Source: Pseudoalteromonas denitrificans DSM 6059 (lineage in GTDB: Bacteria > Pseudomonadota > Gammaproteobacteria > Enterobacterales > Alteromonadaceae). From it: a stretch of DNA of 64,000 bases. Location of the stretch: the NCBI RefSeq assembly GCF_900112265.1, contig NZ_FOLO01000004.1:122683-186682 (forward strand). The letters are read 5' to 3'. The notes under the pieces are model-generated. The model did not search any database. It had not been told where the DNA came from and saw only the letters and a program-made list of their open reading frames with translations. Position numbers and translations under genes: made by a program. Shown piece after piece: positions 46,337 through 56,084 of this stretch (positions are counted from its first letter, which is position 1; every line of letters begins with the position of its first letter).

Positions 46337-49150
46337 TTATTTTTTAATTGTTAGAGCGTCAGCAACTAATGCTGCTTGTTCAATATCATGCAAAGCTTTG
46401 TATCCACATGCTGGCGCCGCAGATGCTGGACGTCCAGCATACTCTAGATAAGTACCTGCTGGAATTGCTTGTCTAAATTGATGTTGAGAACAATACCAAG
46501 CACCTTGGTTTTGAGGTTCTTCCTGACACCAGACAAAGTCTTTAACGTGGCTATACTGCTGCATAATTTCATCCATTTCTTTATGCGGAAAAGGATATAG
46601 CTGTTCTAAACGTATAATTGCAATATTATCAAGCTCTTGTTTACGGCGTTCTTGTAATAACTCGTAGTAAACTTTACCACTACAAAATACAACTCGTTCT
46701 ATATTTTCAGGCTTAATATCATCAATTTCATCAATTACGTTGTGAAAAACACCTTCAGATAGCTCTTCTAAAGAAGAAACAGCTAATGGGTGACGTAAAA
46801 GTGATTTGGGTGTCATTACAATTAAAGGACGACGAAGTGGTCTTACTGACTGACGACGTAGCATAGCATATACTTGAGCAGGTGTTGATGGTACACACAC
46901 TTGCATATTGTGATCAGCACATAACTGTAAGAATCGTTCTAAACGGGCCGATGAATGCTCTGGACCTTGACCTTCATAACCATGCGGTAGCATACATGTT
47001 AAACCACATAAGCGACCCCACTTTTGTTCACCAGAACTTAAAAATTGATCAAATACAACCTGAGCACCATTTGCAAAATCACCAAACTGCGCTTCCCACA
47101 TCACTAATGTAGTTGGTTCTGCAGTTGCATAACCATACTCAAATGCAAGTACCGCAACTTCAGATAAAACAGAATCATAAACTTCAAATTTACCTTGACC
47201 CTCAGATATATTTTCTAAAGGTGTGAAAGTAGAACCATCTTTTTGATTATGTACAACAGCATGACGATGGAAGAATGTACCTCGACCAGAGTCTTGACCT
47301 GTCATACGAATATCAGTGCCATCATTTACAATTGATGCATAAGCTAAGTTTTCAGCCATGCCCCAATCTAAAGGCTTTTCACCAGTAGCCATTAATTTAC
47401 GATCGCCGTAAATCTTTGCTACACGTGATTGTGCTTTATGTTCATCTGGATATATTGAGATGTTAGCAGCCAAGGCTTTGAGTTTTTCAACAGATAAACT
47501 ACCATCGTATTCTACATCCCAATCATGACCAACAAACTTGCTCCAATCTGACGAATGTGACGTTTCAGGTCGCTTTTCTTCAACAACACATTTTCCTGCA
47601 TCTAAACTAGTACGATACTCATTGGCAATCTGTTTCGATTCATCAAGAGATACAATACCTTCTGCTGCTAATTGCTCAGCATATAATTGACGAGGAACTG
47701 GATGTTTTTTAATTTTCTGATACATAATAGGCTGAGTTGCATTAGGCTCATCAGCTTCATTATGGCCGTGACGGCGATAACAAACTAAATCAATTACAAT
47801 ATCACGCTTAAATTTGTTTCTGTAATCCAAAGCAATTTGAGTTACAAGGGTAACAGCTTCTGGATCATCAGAATTAACATGAAATATTGGTGCTTGTACC
47901 ATTTTAGCAATATCAGTACAGTATTCTGTAGAGCGTACATCTTCTTGCTTAGATGTCGTGAAACCAACTTGGTTATTTACCACAATACGAATTGTACCGC
48001 CCACACTAAATGCGCGAGTCTGTGATAAATTGAAAGTTTCTTGGACAACACCTTGACCTGCGATTGCAGAGTCGCCATGTAATGTAATAGGTAATGCTTT
48101 TGAACCATCTGTACAACCTAAACGGTCAAGACGAGCACGAACTGAACCCATAACAACAGGATTTACGATTTCTAAGTGAGATGGGTTAAATGACAGTGCC
48201 ATATGAACATTGCCACCTTTAGTAGCAAAATCACATGAATAACCCATATGATATTTCACATCACCAGAACCCAAGTTAACTTGTGTTTTACCAGCAAACT
48301 CATCAAATAAGTCTGATGGGTTTTTGCCTAGCACATTTAGAAGCACATTAAGACGGCCACGGTGAGCCATACCAATAACAACTTCTTTTTGGCCGCTTTC
48401 GCCAGCACGGTGAACAAGTTCTTTTAACATTGGAACTAAAGAATCACCACCTTCCAATGAAAAACGTTTAGCGCCAGGGAACTTAGCACCTAAATATTTT
48501 TCTAGACCATCAGCTGCAGTTAATCCTTTAAGAATACGTAGCTTATTTTCTTTGGTGAAGTTTGGTGTAGACTGGACCGACTCAAAACGTTGTTGTAACC
48601 AACGCTTTTCTTCTGTCGAGGTAATGTGCATGTATTCAACACCAATAGAACCACAATAAGTCGTTTTTAGTGCTTTATACAGCTCACCTAAAGGCATGGT
48701 TTCTTTGCCGATGGCAAAAGAACCTACATTAAATTCGCGGTCAAGATCTGATTCTGATAAGTCGTGGTGAGAAAGCTCTAACTCACGAATTTTGTCCCGT
48801 TTCCACAAATTCAGTGGATCAAGATTGGCACTTTGATGGCCTCGGAATCGGAATGCATTAATCAGTTGTAATACTTTAACTTGCTTTGCATCACCTGCTC
48901 CACCCGTAGCTACAACAACTTCTTTATGTTTGTTTTTTGCAAGCGTTTCAAATTGTGTCCTGATCTCAGAGTGCTTACTCTCAACATCAACACCATCTAC
49001 TTTAGGTAAACGGTCGAACACTTCACGCCATTCATTTGGCACCGAAGACGCATCATCTAAATACGCTTCATATAGGTCTTCTACATAAGCGACGTTTCCG
49101 CCATTCATGTGAGACGAATCTAACCATGCCTTCATTACACCTTCGTGCAT
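46337..49150 (-). CDS. sucA: 2-oxoglutarate dehydrogenase E1
   Basis: Thiamine-diphosphate-dependent decarboxylation of 2-oxoglutarate. At 937 residues it matches E. coli SucA (933). The N-terminal MKAWLDSSH segment aligns with the E. coli start, which supports ATG 49150 with GGG upstream. Key parts are [27 protein letters not shown], the thiamine-binding region in the first half, and the transketolase-like region [19 protein letters not shown]. It lies between sdhB and sucB. Confidence 0.98.
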   Translation of the reverse strand: MHEGVMKAWLDSSHMNGGNVAYVEDLYEAYLDDASSVPNEWREVFDRLPKVDGVDVESKHSEIRTQFETLAKNKHKEVVVATGGAGDAKQVKVLQLINAFRFRGHQSANLDPLNLWKRDKIRELELSHHDLSESDLDREFNVGSFAIGKETMPLGELYKALKTTYCGSIGVEYMHITSTEEKRWLQQRFESVQSTPNFTKENKLRILKGLTAADGLEKYLGAKFPGAKRFSLEGGDSLVPMLKELVHRAGESGQKEVVIGMAHRGRLNVLLNVLGKNPSDLFDEFAGKTQVNLGSGDVKYHMGYSCDFATKGGNVHMALSFNPSHLEIVNPVVMGSVRARLDRLGCTDGSKALPITLHGDSAIAGQGVVQETFNLSQTRAFSVGGTIRIVVNNQVGFTTSKQEDVRSTEYCTDIAKMVQAPIFHVNSDDPEAVTLVTQIALDYRNKFKRDIVIDLVCYRRHGHNEADEPNATQPIMYQKIKKHPVPRQLYAEQLAAEGIVSLDESKQIANEYRTSLDAGKCVVEEKRPETSHSSDWSKFVGHDWDVEYDGSLSVEKLKALAANISIYPDEHKAQSRVAKIYGDRKLMATGEKPLDWGMAENLAYASIVNDGTDIRMTGQDSGRGTFFHRHAVVHNQKDGSTFTPLENISEGQGKFEVYDSVLSEVAVLAFEYGYATAEPTTLVMWEAQFGDFANGAQVVFDQFLSSGEQKWGRLCGLTCMLPHGYEGQGPEHSSARLERFLQLCADHNMQVCVPSTPAQVYAMLRRQSVRPLRRPLIVMTPKSLLRHPLAVSSLEELSEGVFHNVIDEIDDIKPENIERVVFCSGKVYYELLQERRKQELDNIAIIRLEQLYPFPHKEMDEIMQQYSHVKDFVWCQEEPQNQGAWYCSQHQFRQAIPAGTYLEYAGRPASAAPACGYKALHDIEQAALVADALTIKK

Positions 49151-49194
49151 TTATAAGCCCTTTTCTTCTAGCGCAGAAATAGTTTAAACACAAA

Positions 49195-49223
49195 GATAGC
49201 CATAACATTAAGATATGGCCATC
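49195..49223 (-). terminator. Possible terminator between sdhB and sucA
   Basis: GATAGCCATA / TATGGCCATC, 9 of 10 paired, 24 bases past the sdhB stop, with TTTGTGTTT on the minus strand. It is weaker than the other terminators here and may allow readthrough into sucA. Confidence 0.5.
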
Positions 49224-49246
49224 TAAATATTGATAAATCTGGTTAC

Positions 49247-49969
49247 TTAGATAGAACGGTTAAGTAACATAGATTTGATATTACCAATAGCCTTAGTTGG
49301 ATTAAGACCTTTTGGACAAACACTGACACAATTCATGATCCCGTGACAACGGAAAACACTAAATGCGTCATCAAGATCTGCTAAGCGTTCTTCAGTTGCA
49401 GTATCGCGTGAATCTACAAGGAAACGATACGCATGAAGAAGACCAGCAGGTCCGATAAACTTGTCTGGATTCCACCAAAATGATGGACAAGACGTTGAAC
49501 AACATGCACATAAAATACATTCGTACAAACCATCTAGCTTATCACGCTCTTCGATACTTTGAAGATGCTCTCTAGCCGGAGGGTTTGTATCATTATTGAT
49601 CAAATAAGGTTTTACTTTTTCGTACTGAGTATAGAATTGAGTCATATCAATGACTAAATCACGTACTACTGGTAAACCTGGAAGTGGACGGATCACGATT
49701 GCTTTATTGCCTCTTTTAAGAGTCGATAAAGGTGTGATACACGCCAAACCATTTTTACCATTCATGTTAAGTCCATCAGAACCACATACACCTTCACGAC
49801 ATGAACGTCTAAAAGATAAAGTTGGATCTTGTTCTTTCAACAGGATTAATGCATCCAGTATCATGATATCGCTACCCTCTTCAAGTTCAAGAGAGTAATC
49901 CTGCATACGCGGTGCTGTGTCCACATCAGGATTATAACGGTAAATTGAAAATGCTAATTTTGCCATCAT
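49247..49969 (-). CDS. sdhB: Succinate dehydrogenase iron-sulfur subunit
   Basis: Carries electrons from SdhA flavin to quinone. The 240 residues contain the [2Fe-2S] site (RRSCREGVCGSDG plus a later Cys in NGLAC), the [4Fe-4S] motif CILCACCSTSCP and the [3Fe-4S] motif CHGIMNCVSVCPKGLNP. Either of two adjacent ATG codons could be used. It follows sdhA by 7 bases. Confidence 0.97.
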   Translation of the reverse strand: MMAKLAFSIYRYNPDVDTAPRMQDYSLELEEGSDIMILDALILLKEQDPTLSFRRSCREGVCGSDGLNMNGKNGLACITPLSTLKRGNKAIVIRPLPGLPVVRDLVIDMTQFYTQYEKVKPYLINNDTNPPAREHLQSIEERDKLDGLYECILCACCSTSCPSFWWNPDKFIGPAGLLHAYRFLVDSRDTATEERLADLDDAFSVFRCHGIMNCVSVCPKGLNPTKAIGNIKSMLLNRSI

Positions 49970-49976
49970 CTGACTC

Positions 49977-51746
49977 CTAGTATGTACGTGCTTTAGGTGG
50001 GAAAGCTTCGCGATGCACTGGTTTCATATTTACATCACGTTTAGTCATTTCTTCAGTAGAAGGTGTATAGATTGAATGGCATAACCAATTCTTATCATCA
50101 CGTTCAGTGAAATCTTGACGCGCATGTGCACCACGAGATTCAGTACGGAAGTTAGCCGCTTTAGCTGAACAGAAAGCAGTTTCCATTAAGTTATCTAATT
50201 CTAAACACTCAATACGCTGCGTATTAAATTCTGTTGATTTATCATCAAGACGTGCATGTTGTAAACGTTCACGAATTTCAGTTAACTCTTTCATACCTTG
50301 TGCCATAGCATCACCTTCACGGAATACCGAGAAGTTTAATTGCATACACTGCTGTAAGTCTTTCTTGATTTGAACAGGATCTTCACCTTGACCAGACTTA
50401 GATGTTTCCCAGCGATTAAAGCGTGATAACGCAGCTTCAACGTCTGAGTCAGCATGATCTGAAGACTGAGTATCATTAAGGTATTCACCTAAGAAATTAC
50501 CAGCAGCACGACCAAATACAACCAAATCTAATAATGAGTTACCACCTAAGCGGTTTGCACCATGTACAGATACACATGCAATTTCACCTACAGCAAATAA
50601 GCCGTCGACAATAGTTTCATTACCGTTATGATCAATTGATAATGCTTGACCATTAACATTACAAGGTACACCACCCATTTGGTAATGACATGTAGGAATT
50701 ACTGGAATTGGTTCTTTAACTGGATCAACGTGAGCAAATGTACGAGATAAGTCACATACACCTGGTAAACGTTTTTCTAGTGTTTCTTGACCTAAGTGAT
50801 CAAGTTTAAGTTTGATATGTGGACCCCAAGGACCATCACAACCACGACCTTCACGGATTTCAGTCATCATTGAGCGTGCAACAACATCACGGCCAGCAAG
50901 ATCTTTAGCGTTTGGAGCATAACGCTCCATGAAGCGTTCGCCATCTTTATTTAATAGATAACCACCTTCACCACGACAACCTTCTGTAACAAGTACACCC
51001 GCACCAGCAATACCAGTCGGGTGGAACTGCCACATTTCCATATCTTGCATTTGAATGCCAGCACGAAGTGACATACCAACACCGTCACCCGTATTAATGT
51101 GTGCATTTGTCGTAGAAGCAAAAATACGACCCGCGCCACCTGTTGCTAAAACAGTTGCACGAGATTTGAAGAATACAACTTCGCCAGACTCGATATCAAT
51201 TGCAGTACAACCTACTACAGCACCTTCTTGGTTTTTAACTAAATCAAGTGCATACCATTCAGAGAATACGTTTGTTTTATTTTTTACATTTTGCTGGTAC
51301 AAACAATGAAGTAAAGCATGACCTGTACGGTCAGCTGCTGCTGCAGTACGCGCTGCTTGTTCGCCACCAAAGTTTCTTGATTGGCCACCGAATGGACGCT
51401 GATAGATAGTACCATTTTCAAAACGAGAAAAAGGAAGACCCATCTTATCTAATTCAATAATTGCTTCAGGACCCGTTTTACACATATATTCGATAGCATC
51501 TTGATCACCGATAAAATCGGAACCTTTCACTGTATCGTACATGTGCTGTTCCCAATGGTCTTCATGGCTGTTGCCTAAAGCAACAGTGATACCACCTTGA
51601 GCAGATACTGTATGAGAACGTGTAGGGAAAACTTTAGAAATTAATGCACACGTTTTACCTGATTCTGTAATTGCAAGCGCTGCGCGCATACCCGCACCAC
51701 CAGCACCAATTACAACCGAGTCAAATTCACGAACAGAATATTTCAC
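49977..51746 (-). CDS. sdhA: Succinate dehydrogenase flavoprotein subunit
   Basis: Oxidises succinate to fumarate. The 589 residues match E. coli SdhA (588). The FAD-binding GAGGAGM at ~14 and the covalent FAD histidine H45 in [10 protein letters not shown] are present, together with the active-site [21 protein letters not shown] and the C-terminal helical domain. It starts directly after the sdhD stop with no gap. Confidence 0.98.
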   Translation of the reverse strand: MKYSVREFDSVVIGAGGAGMRAALAITESGKTCALISKVFPTRSHTVSAQGGITVALGNSHEDHWEQHMYDTVKGSDFIGDQDAIEYMCKTGPEAIIELDKMGLPFSRFENGTIYQRPFGGQSRNFGGEQAARTAAAADRTGHALLHCLYQQNVKNKTNVFSEWYALDLVKNQEGAVVGCTAIDIESGEVVFFKSRATVLATGGAGRIFASTTNAHINTGDGVGMSLRAGIQMQDMEMWQFHPTGIAGAGVLVTEGCRGEGGYLLNKDGERFMERYAPNAKDLAGRDVVARSMMTEIREGRGCDGPWGPHIKLKLDHLGQETLEKRLPGVCDLSRTFAHVDPVKEPIPVIPTCHYQMGGVPCNVNGQALSIDHNGNETIVDGLFAVGEIACVSVHGANRLGGNSLLDLVVFGRAAGNFLGEYLNDTQSSDHADSDVEAALSRFNRWETSKSGQGEDPVQIKKDLQQCMQLNFSVFREGDAMAQGMKELTEIRERLQHARLDDKSTEFNTQRIECLELDNLMETAFCSAKAANFRTESRGAHARQDFTERDDKNWLCHSIYTPSTEEMTKRDVNMKPVHREAFPPKARTY

Positions 51747-52094
51747 TTACACACCCCACAATACAAATAAACCAACTGCAACATACACAAATGACATTAG
51801 ATTTAATAAAAAGCCTAATACTGAACGTAATTTTGCACATTTAACGTAATCAGTAAGTACTTGCCATAAACCAATTTGTGTATGGATCATCATGCTAACT
51901 AAAGCTGCAAATGTAAAAACTTTAACCGCTAAGTTTGAAAATAATCCTTGCCAAGCCTCAAAAGTGACTTGTGGAGTTGTTAAGAAATAACCAATAATGA
52001 ATAACGAATATGCCGTTAATATTAATGCTGTTGCACGTAAAGATACAAAATCTTGTACGCCATTACGTTTTAGAGATGCTTGATTTACAACCAT
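51747..52094 (-). CDS. sdhD: Succinate dehydrogenase membrane anchor SdhD
   Basis: A three-helix membrane anchor sharing heme b and the quinone site with SdhC. From ATG 52094 it is 115 residues, exactly the E. coli length, and the start VVNQASLKRNGVQDF aligns with the E. coli N-terminus; AGGGG is 7 bases upstream. The longer frame to 52130 is rejected. The start lies within the last codons of sdhC, an overlap that couples translation. Confidence 0.93.
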   Translation of the reverse strand: MVVNQASLKRNGVQDFVSLRATALILTAYSLFIIGYFLTTPQVTFEAWQGLFSNLAVKVFTFAALVSMMIHTQIGLWQVLTDYVKCAKLRSVLGFLLNLMSFVYVAVGLFVLWGV

Positions 52095-52462
52095 ATCCAT
52101 ACCCCTGCCAATACTGCTGCTACAGCCCACAATCCAAGTGAGATTGTTGCGCTGCTATTGCCTGATTCAAGTTCTTCCCAATATCCCATATCCATTATGA
52201 TATGACGGATACCACCAATAATGTGATATGCCAACACAGTGACAGTACCCCATGCAATGAATTTGGCAACGAACCCACTAAATAGGCCCTTGACGAATTC
52301 AAACCCTTCAGGTGATGAAAGAGACTCTGACCAAGCCCAAATTACAAATGTTAAGGCAAAAAATAATGCAACACCGGTAATACGGTGAAGAATAGAAGCC
52401 TTTGCAGTTGCTGGCATAGAAATAGTCGATAAATCGAGATTTACAGGTCTTTGCTTTTTCAC
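52085..52462 (-). CDS. sdhC: Succinate dehydrogenase cytochrome b556 subunit SdhC
   Basis: A three-helix membrane subunit. The segments KKQRPVNLDLSTI, ASILHRITGV (quinone-site Ser/Arg) and AYHIIGGIRHIIMD (heme-ligand His) are typical. The start is uncertain: GTG at 52462 gives 125 residues and aligns with E. coli (129), while GTG at 52513 adds 17 residues; neither has a strong ribosome site. It is the first gene of sdhCDAB, divergent from gltA. Confidence 0.92.
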   Translation of the reverse strand: MKKQRPVNLDLSTISMPATAKASILHRITGVALFFALTFVIWAWSESLSSPEGFEFVKGLFSGFVAKFIAWGTVTVLAYHIIGGIRHIIMDMGYWEELESGNSSATISLGLWAVAAVLAGVWIWL

Positions 52463-52880
52463 AGTTACTTGCCCATCTGGCCCATTTAGGACCCAACTAT
52501 TGTTTTTATACACCCATCTAATTTTATTCGTTTAAATAAATTCAAATGGAACCATCAAAATAAACAAACCTAGAATGGTGACGAGCCAAAAAAGGTACTA
52601 CACGTTTACTTCAGACGCAGTAGGTTTAATTCATAAGAATAAACCTTGCACAGTATATATTCCCCCTGAGCAATTTACAATTTTTGTTTAATTAGAATGC
52701 CTTGCAAATTAGCCTTTAGTATACTATTTAATCTTTTCAGAATATATATCATGCTTTTTTGCATTAATTTTCATTAATATTGACTTTTATCCCCATTTAT
52801 ACGTTAAAATGGTGCTAATTTGCTTAACAATAGACTTAAAATCATAACAAATTGATTTGTTATAACAGGAGATGATTTAG
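52463..52880. other. Divergent promoter region sdhC / gltA
   Basis: About 400 bases between the sdh-suc cluster and gltA, the same divergent layout as in E. coli. A possible gltA promoter is TTGACT (52780-52785) with TAAAAT (52805-52810), although the 19-base spacer is long. A 20-bp palindrome follows just before the gltA ribosome site. I see no CRP-consensus site. Confidence 0.45.
52844..52863. promoter_or_regulatory. 20-bp perfect palindrome in the gltA leader
   Basis: ATAACAAAT-TG-ATTTGTTAT, 9-bp arms, ends 3 bases before the gltA ribosome site AGGAG (52867-52871). It may be a repressor operator or an mRNA hairpin next to the ribosome site. Confidence 0.5.
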
Positions 52881-54167
52881 ATGGCAGACAAGAAAGCAGT
52901 ACTACATATCGATGGCCAAGACGCAATTGACTTACCTATTTATTCAGGCACAGCGGGTCAAGATGTAATCGATGTACGTTCATTAGGTGCTCATAACCAT
53001 TTCACATACGACCCAGGCTTCATGTCTACTGGTTCTTGTGAATCAGCTATCACTTTCATCGATGGTGCTAAAGGTGTTCTTTTACACCGCGGCTACCCAA
53101 TTGACCAACTTGCAGAACAGTCTAACTACCTTGAGTTATGTTACTTGCTTCTTGAAGGTGAATTACCTAACAAAGAACAAATGGCTAATTTTGAAAATGA
53201 AATCACGACGAATACTATGATGCATGAAAAAATTGGTGCATTCTTTCAAGGTTTCCGTGTAGATGCACATCCTATGGCAATGTTATGTGGTGTAGTAGGT
53301 GCATTATCTTCTTTTTATCATGATGACTTAGATATCACAGATCCTGAGCAACGTAAGCGCAGCGCGATTAAACTTGTAGCTAAATTACCCACTATCTCAG
53401 CAATGGCCTATAAATATACAATTGGCCAACCATTTGTATATCCTAAGAATGATTTAAGCTACGCAGAAAACTTTTTACATATGATGTTTTCTGTACCGGC
53501 TGAAGAATACAAAGTAAGTCCAGTACTTGCTAAAGCAATGGACCGAATCTTCATGCTTCATGCAGATCACGAGCAAAATGCATCAACTTCTACAGTACGT
53601 ATTGCGGGTTCTTCTGGTGCAAATCCATATGCTTGTATCGCTGCAGGTGTCGCATCTTTATGGGGTCCAGCACATGGCGGCGCTAATGAAGCATGTTTAA
53701 CTATGCTAGAAGAAATTGGAACTGCAGATCGTATCGAAGAATATGTTGCAAAAGCAAAAGATAAAAGTGACCCTTTCCGTTTGATGGGTTTTGGTCATCG
53801 TGTATACAAAAATTTCGATCCACGTGCAACAGTTATGCGTCAAACATGTCACGAAGTGCTAAAAGAGCTTAATATTCAAGACCCATTACTTGAAGTTGCA
53901 ATGGGATTAGAAAAAATAGCATTAGAAGACCCTTATTTTATTGAGAAAAAATTATACCCTAATGTAGATTTTTACTCGGGTATTATCTTAAAAGCAATTG
54001 GTATTCCAACAAGCATGTTCACTGTTATCTTTGCTATGGCACGTACGGTTGGCTGGGTCTCACACTGGGATGAAATGTTATCTCAACCAGGTCAAAAAAT
54101 CGGTCGTCCTCGCCAATTGTATACAGGTTATACAAAACGTGATTACGCTGATGCTAATAAAAGATAA
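52881..54167 (+). CDS. gltA: Citrate synthase, type II (hexameric)
   Basis: Condenses acetyl-CoA and oxaloacetate, the first TCA step. The 428 residues match E. coli GltA (427). Catalytic residues lie in [10 protein letters not shown] (His), [14 protein letters not shown] (His) and NVDFYSGI (Asp). The N-terminal beta domain typical of the NADH-regulated type II enzymes is present. AGGAG lies 9 bases before the ATG. A strong terminator follows. Confidence 0.98.
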   Translation: MADKKAVLHIDGQDAIDLPIYSGTAGQDVIDVRSLGAHNHFTYDPGFMSTGSCESAITFIDGAKGVLLHRGYPIDQLAEQSNYLELCYLLLEGELPNKEQMANFENEITTNTMMHEKIGAFFQGFRVDAHPMAMLCGVVGALSSFYHDDLDITDPEQRKRSAIKLVAKLPTISAMAYKYTIGQPFVYPKNDLSYAENFLHMMFSVPAEEYKVSPVLAKAMDRIFMLHADHEQNASTSTVRIAGSSGANPYACIAAGVASLWGPAHGGANEACLTMLEEIGTADRIEEYVAKAKDKSDPFRLMGFGHRVYKNFDPRATVMRQTCHEVLKELNIQDPLLEVAMGLEKIALEDPYFIEKKLYPNVDFYSGIILKAIGIPTSMFTVIFAMARTVGWVSHWDEMLSQPGQKIGRPRQLYTGYTKRDYADANKR

Positions 54168-54180
54168 TTATTAGTCATTA

Positions 54181-54211
54181 TTGCAAAGGAGACTTTCGGT
54201 CTGCTTTGCAA
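54181..54211 (+). terminator. Terminator of gltA
   Basis: TTGCAAAGGAGAC / GTCTGCTTTGCAA, 12 of 13 paired, loop TTTCG, followed by GCTTTTTC, 14 bases after the gltA stop. Confidence 0.88.
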
Positions 54212-54294
54212 GCTTTTTCATGTTCATTTGTATCTCGCTTTTCATTATTAAATCCCTTAAAATACCGCCCTCTTTTGATAACCTGATCTTTTAA

Positions 54295-55512
54295 ATGTGC
54301 AATATTGATATTCTAAGACATGACTTTCCAATTCTAAATAAAATCGTAAATGATCAGCCCTTGATCTATTTAGACTCAGGAGCCACTAGCCAAAAGCCGC
54401 AATGTGTCATAGATTCTCTTAATCATTTTTATACCAACTCAAATTCAAATGTACACCGTGGGATCCACACTTTAGGTGACCAAGCCACCACGTCTTACGA
54501 AAATACCCGTGAAAAAGTTGCTCAATTTATCAATGCAGTTCCTAAAGAAATAGTCTGGACAAAAGGTGCTACCGAGTCTCTTAATATCCTAGCGTATGGT
54601 TTATCACAATCATTAAAACCTAGGGATATTATTTTAATTAGTGCCTTAGAACATCACGCAAACATTGTGCCTTGGCAGCAAGTCTGTGCTCAAACCGGTG
54701 CAATTTTAAAAGTGATCCCACTGGATGAAACACTGCAAAAAATAACATTAAGTGAAACGTTTAAATTAATTGATATCTACAAACCTAAAATTATAAGCCT
54801 CTCCCATGCTTCTAATGCATTAGGAAACATACAACCAGTTAAAGAAATAATAGAATATAGCAAAAAATATCAATCAATTACCATCATAGATGGTGCTCAA
54901 GCTTTTATGCATTTAAGACCTGATATGAAAAATCTAGACTGTGATTTTTATGTTTTTTCTGCTCATAAAGCCTTGGGCCCTACAGGTTTGGGGTGTTTAT
55001 ATGGTAAATATGAAGTTTTGAATACCTTGCCAGTTTATCAAACTGGCGGAGAAATGATAAAAACAGTGTCATTTGAAGAAACTATATTTTCTGAGGCCCC
55101 AAGTAAATTTGAAGCAGGTACACCTAATATCGCTGGTGTGATAGCATTCGGTAGTGCGATTGATTATTTAGATAAAATAAATTTTAATGCGCAATTAATA
55201 TACGAAAAAGCCCTTTTTCTATCTTTAAGAAATCAACTTGAAAATATTTCAGGTATTAAACTTTATGGTGATTTAGACCAGAATATAGGCACTATTAGTT
55301 TTAATTATAAAAATGAACACCCATTTGATATAGCTACTTTATTGGATCAATATGGTATCGCTGTAAGAGTGGGAAACCATTGTACTCAACCATTAATGAG
55401 TTCGCTAAATATAGAAGGCACTGTCAGAGTAAGTTTAGCCTTTTACAATACTAAAACTGAAATAGAAGTCTTTATAAAACACTTAAAGCAGTGTTTATCA
55501 TTATTAGATTAA
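54295..55512 (+). CDS. csdA: Cysteine desulfurase CsdA
   Basis: A PLP enzyme that removes sulfur from cysteine for iron-sulfur clusters and other sulfur products. The 405 residues are of the group II (SufS/CsdA) type. PLP is held by Lys (about 224) in SAHKALGPTG, and the persulfide Cys is in VGNHCTQPLM (about residue 363). EHHANIVPW and RVSLAFYNT are further class markers. No strong ribosome site is visible at ATG 54295. The SufE-like partner gene follows by 15 bases, which favours CsdA over SufS. Confidence 0.92.
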   Translation: MCNIDILRHDFPILNKIVNDQPLIYLDSGATSQKPQCVIDSLNHFYTNSNSNVHRGIHTLGDQATTSYENTREKVAQFINAVPKEIVWTKGATESLNILAYGLSQSLKPRDIILISALEHHANIVPWQQVCAQTGAILKVIPLDETLQKITLSETFKLIDIYKPKIISLSHASNALGNIQPVKEIIEYSKKYQSITIIDGAQAFMHLRPDMKNLDCDFYVFSAHKALGPTGLGCLYGKYEVLNTLPVYQTGGEMIKTVSFEETIFSEAPSKFEAGTPNIAGVIAFGSAIDYLDKINFNAQLIYEKALFLSLRNQLENISGIKLYGDLDQNIGTISFNYKNEHPFDIATLLDQYGIAVRVGNHCTQPLMSSLNIEGTVRVSLAFYNTKTEIEVFIKHLKQCLSLLD

Positions 55513-55527
55513 CTAAAGAACACAATT

Positions 55528-55947
55528 ATGAATGATACATATATCAATATTAAAAATAAAATTTCCAATGCAAACACTTGGCAAGAAAAATACCGTGAAA
55601 TAATGCTGTTAGGGAAAACACTACCGCAGCTATCAAATGAACTCAAAATCGATTCTGCTTTAGTTGATGGCTGTGAAAGCAAAGTTTGGTTACACCTTGA
55701 ATTCAAAATAGGTTTACAAGAAAATACACTATTTATCAATGCCAACTCAGATACCCGAATAGTAAAAGGATTACTTTGCATCATTATTAATTTATATTCA
55801 GACCTCACCCCAAGTGAGATTTTATCTATAAACCCAGAAAAAGAATTCGAAGATATGTCCCTTTTAAAACACCTGAGCCCATCACGAGGCAATGGAATAA
55901 AAGCGATTCTAAGTGTGATACATAACAAAGCGACAGCTCAAAAATAA
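55528..55947 (+). CDS. csdE: SufE-like sulfur acceptor CsdE
   Basis: Accepts the persulfide from CsdA. The 139 residues have the SufE fold with the acceptor Cys C49 in VDGCESKVWL and the C-terminal HLSPSRGNGIKAIL. Its position 15 bases after csdA makes the csdA-csdE operon clear. In E. coli this pair passes sulfur to a tRNA-modifying dehydratase-like enzyme; that partner is not in this window. Confidence 0.9.
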   Translation: MNDTYINIKNKISNANTWQEKYREIMLLGKTLPQLSNELKIDSALVDGCESKVWLHLEFKIGLQENTLFINANSDTRIVKGLLCIIINLYSDLTPSEILSINPEKEFEDMSLLKHLSPSRGNGIKAILSVIHNKATAQK

Positions 55948-56084
55948 ATTAATTCAATACCTTGCCTTATATTGAAATTATTTTAAATATTTAGACACAT
56001 TTTGAAACAGTTTACCTTAAAGCAATAGAAACAAATAAGTTACAATTGTTAAATATTTCTTAGAAAAATATTCTTACTTAAATT

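Noticed and set aside
55509..55928. 139-codon minus-strand frame opposite csdE
   Set aside because: It mirrors csdE, whose SufE motif and operon position are clear. The antisense product has no recognisable features.
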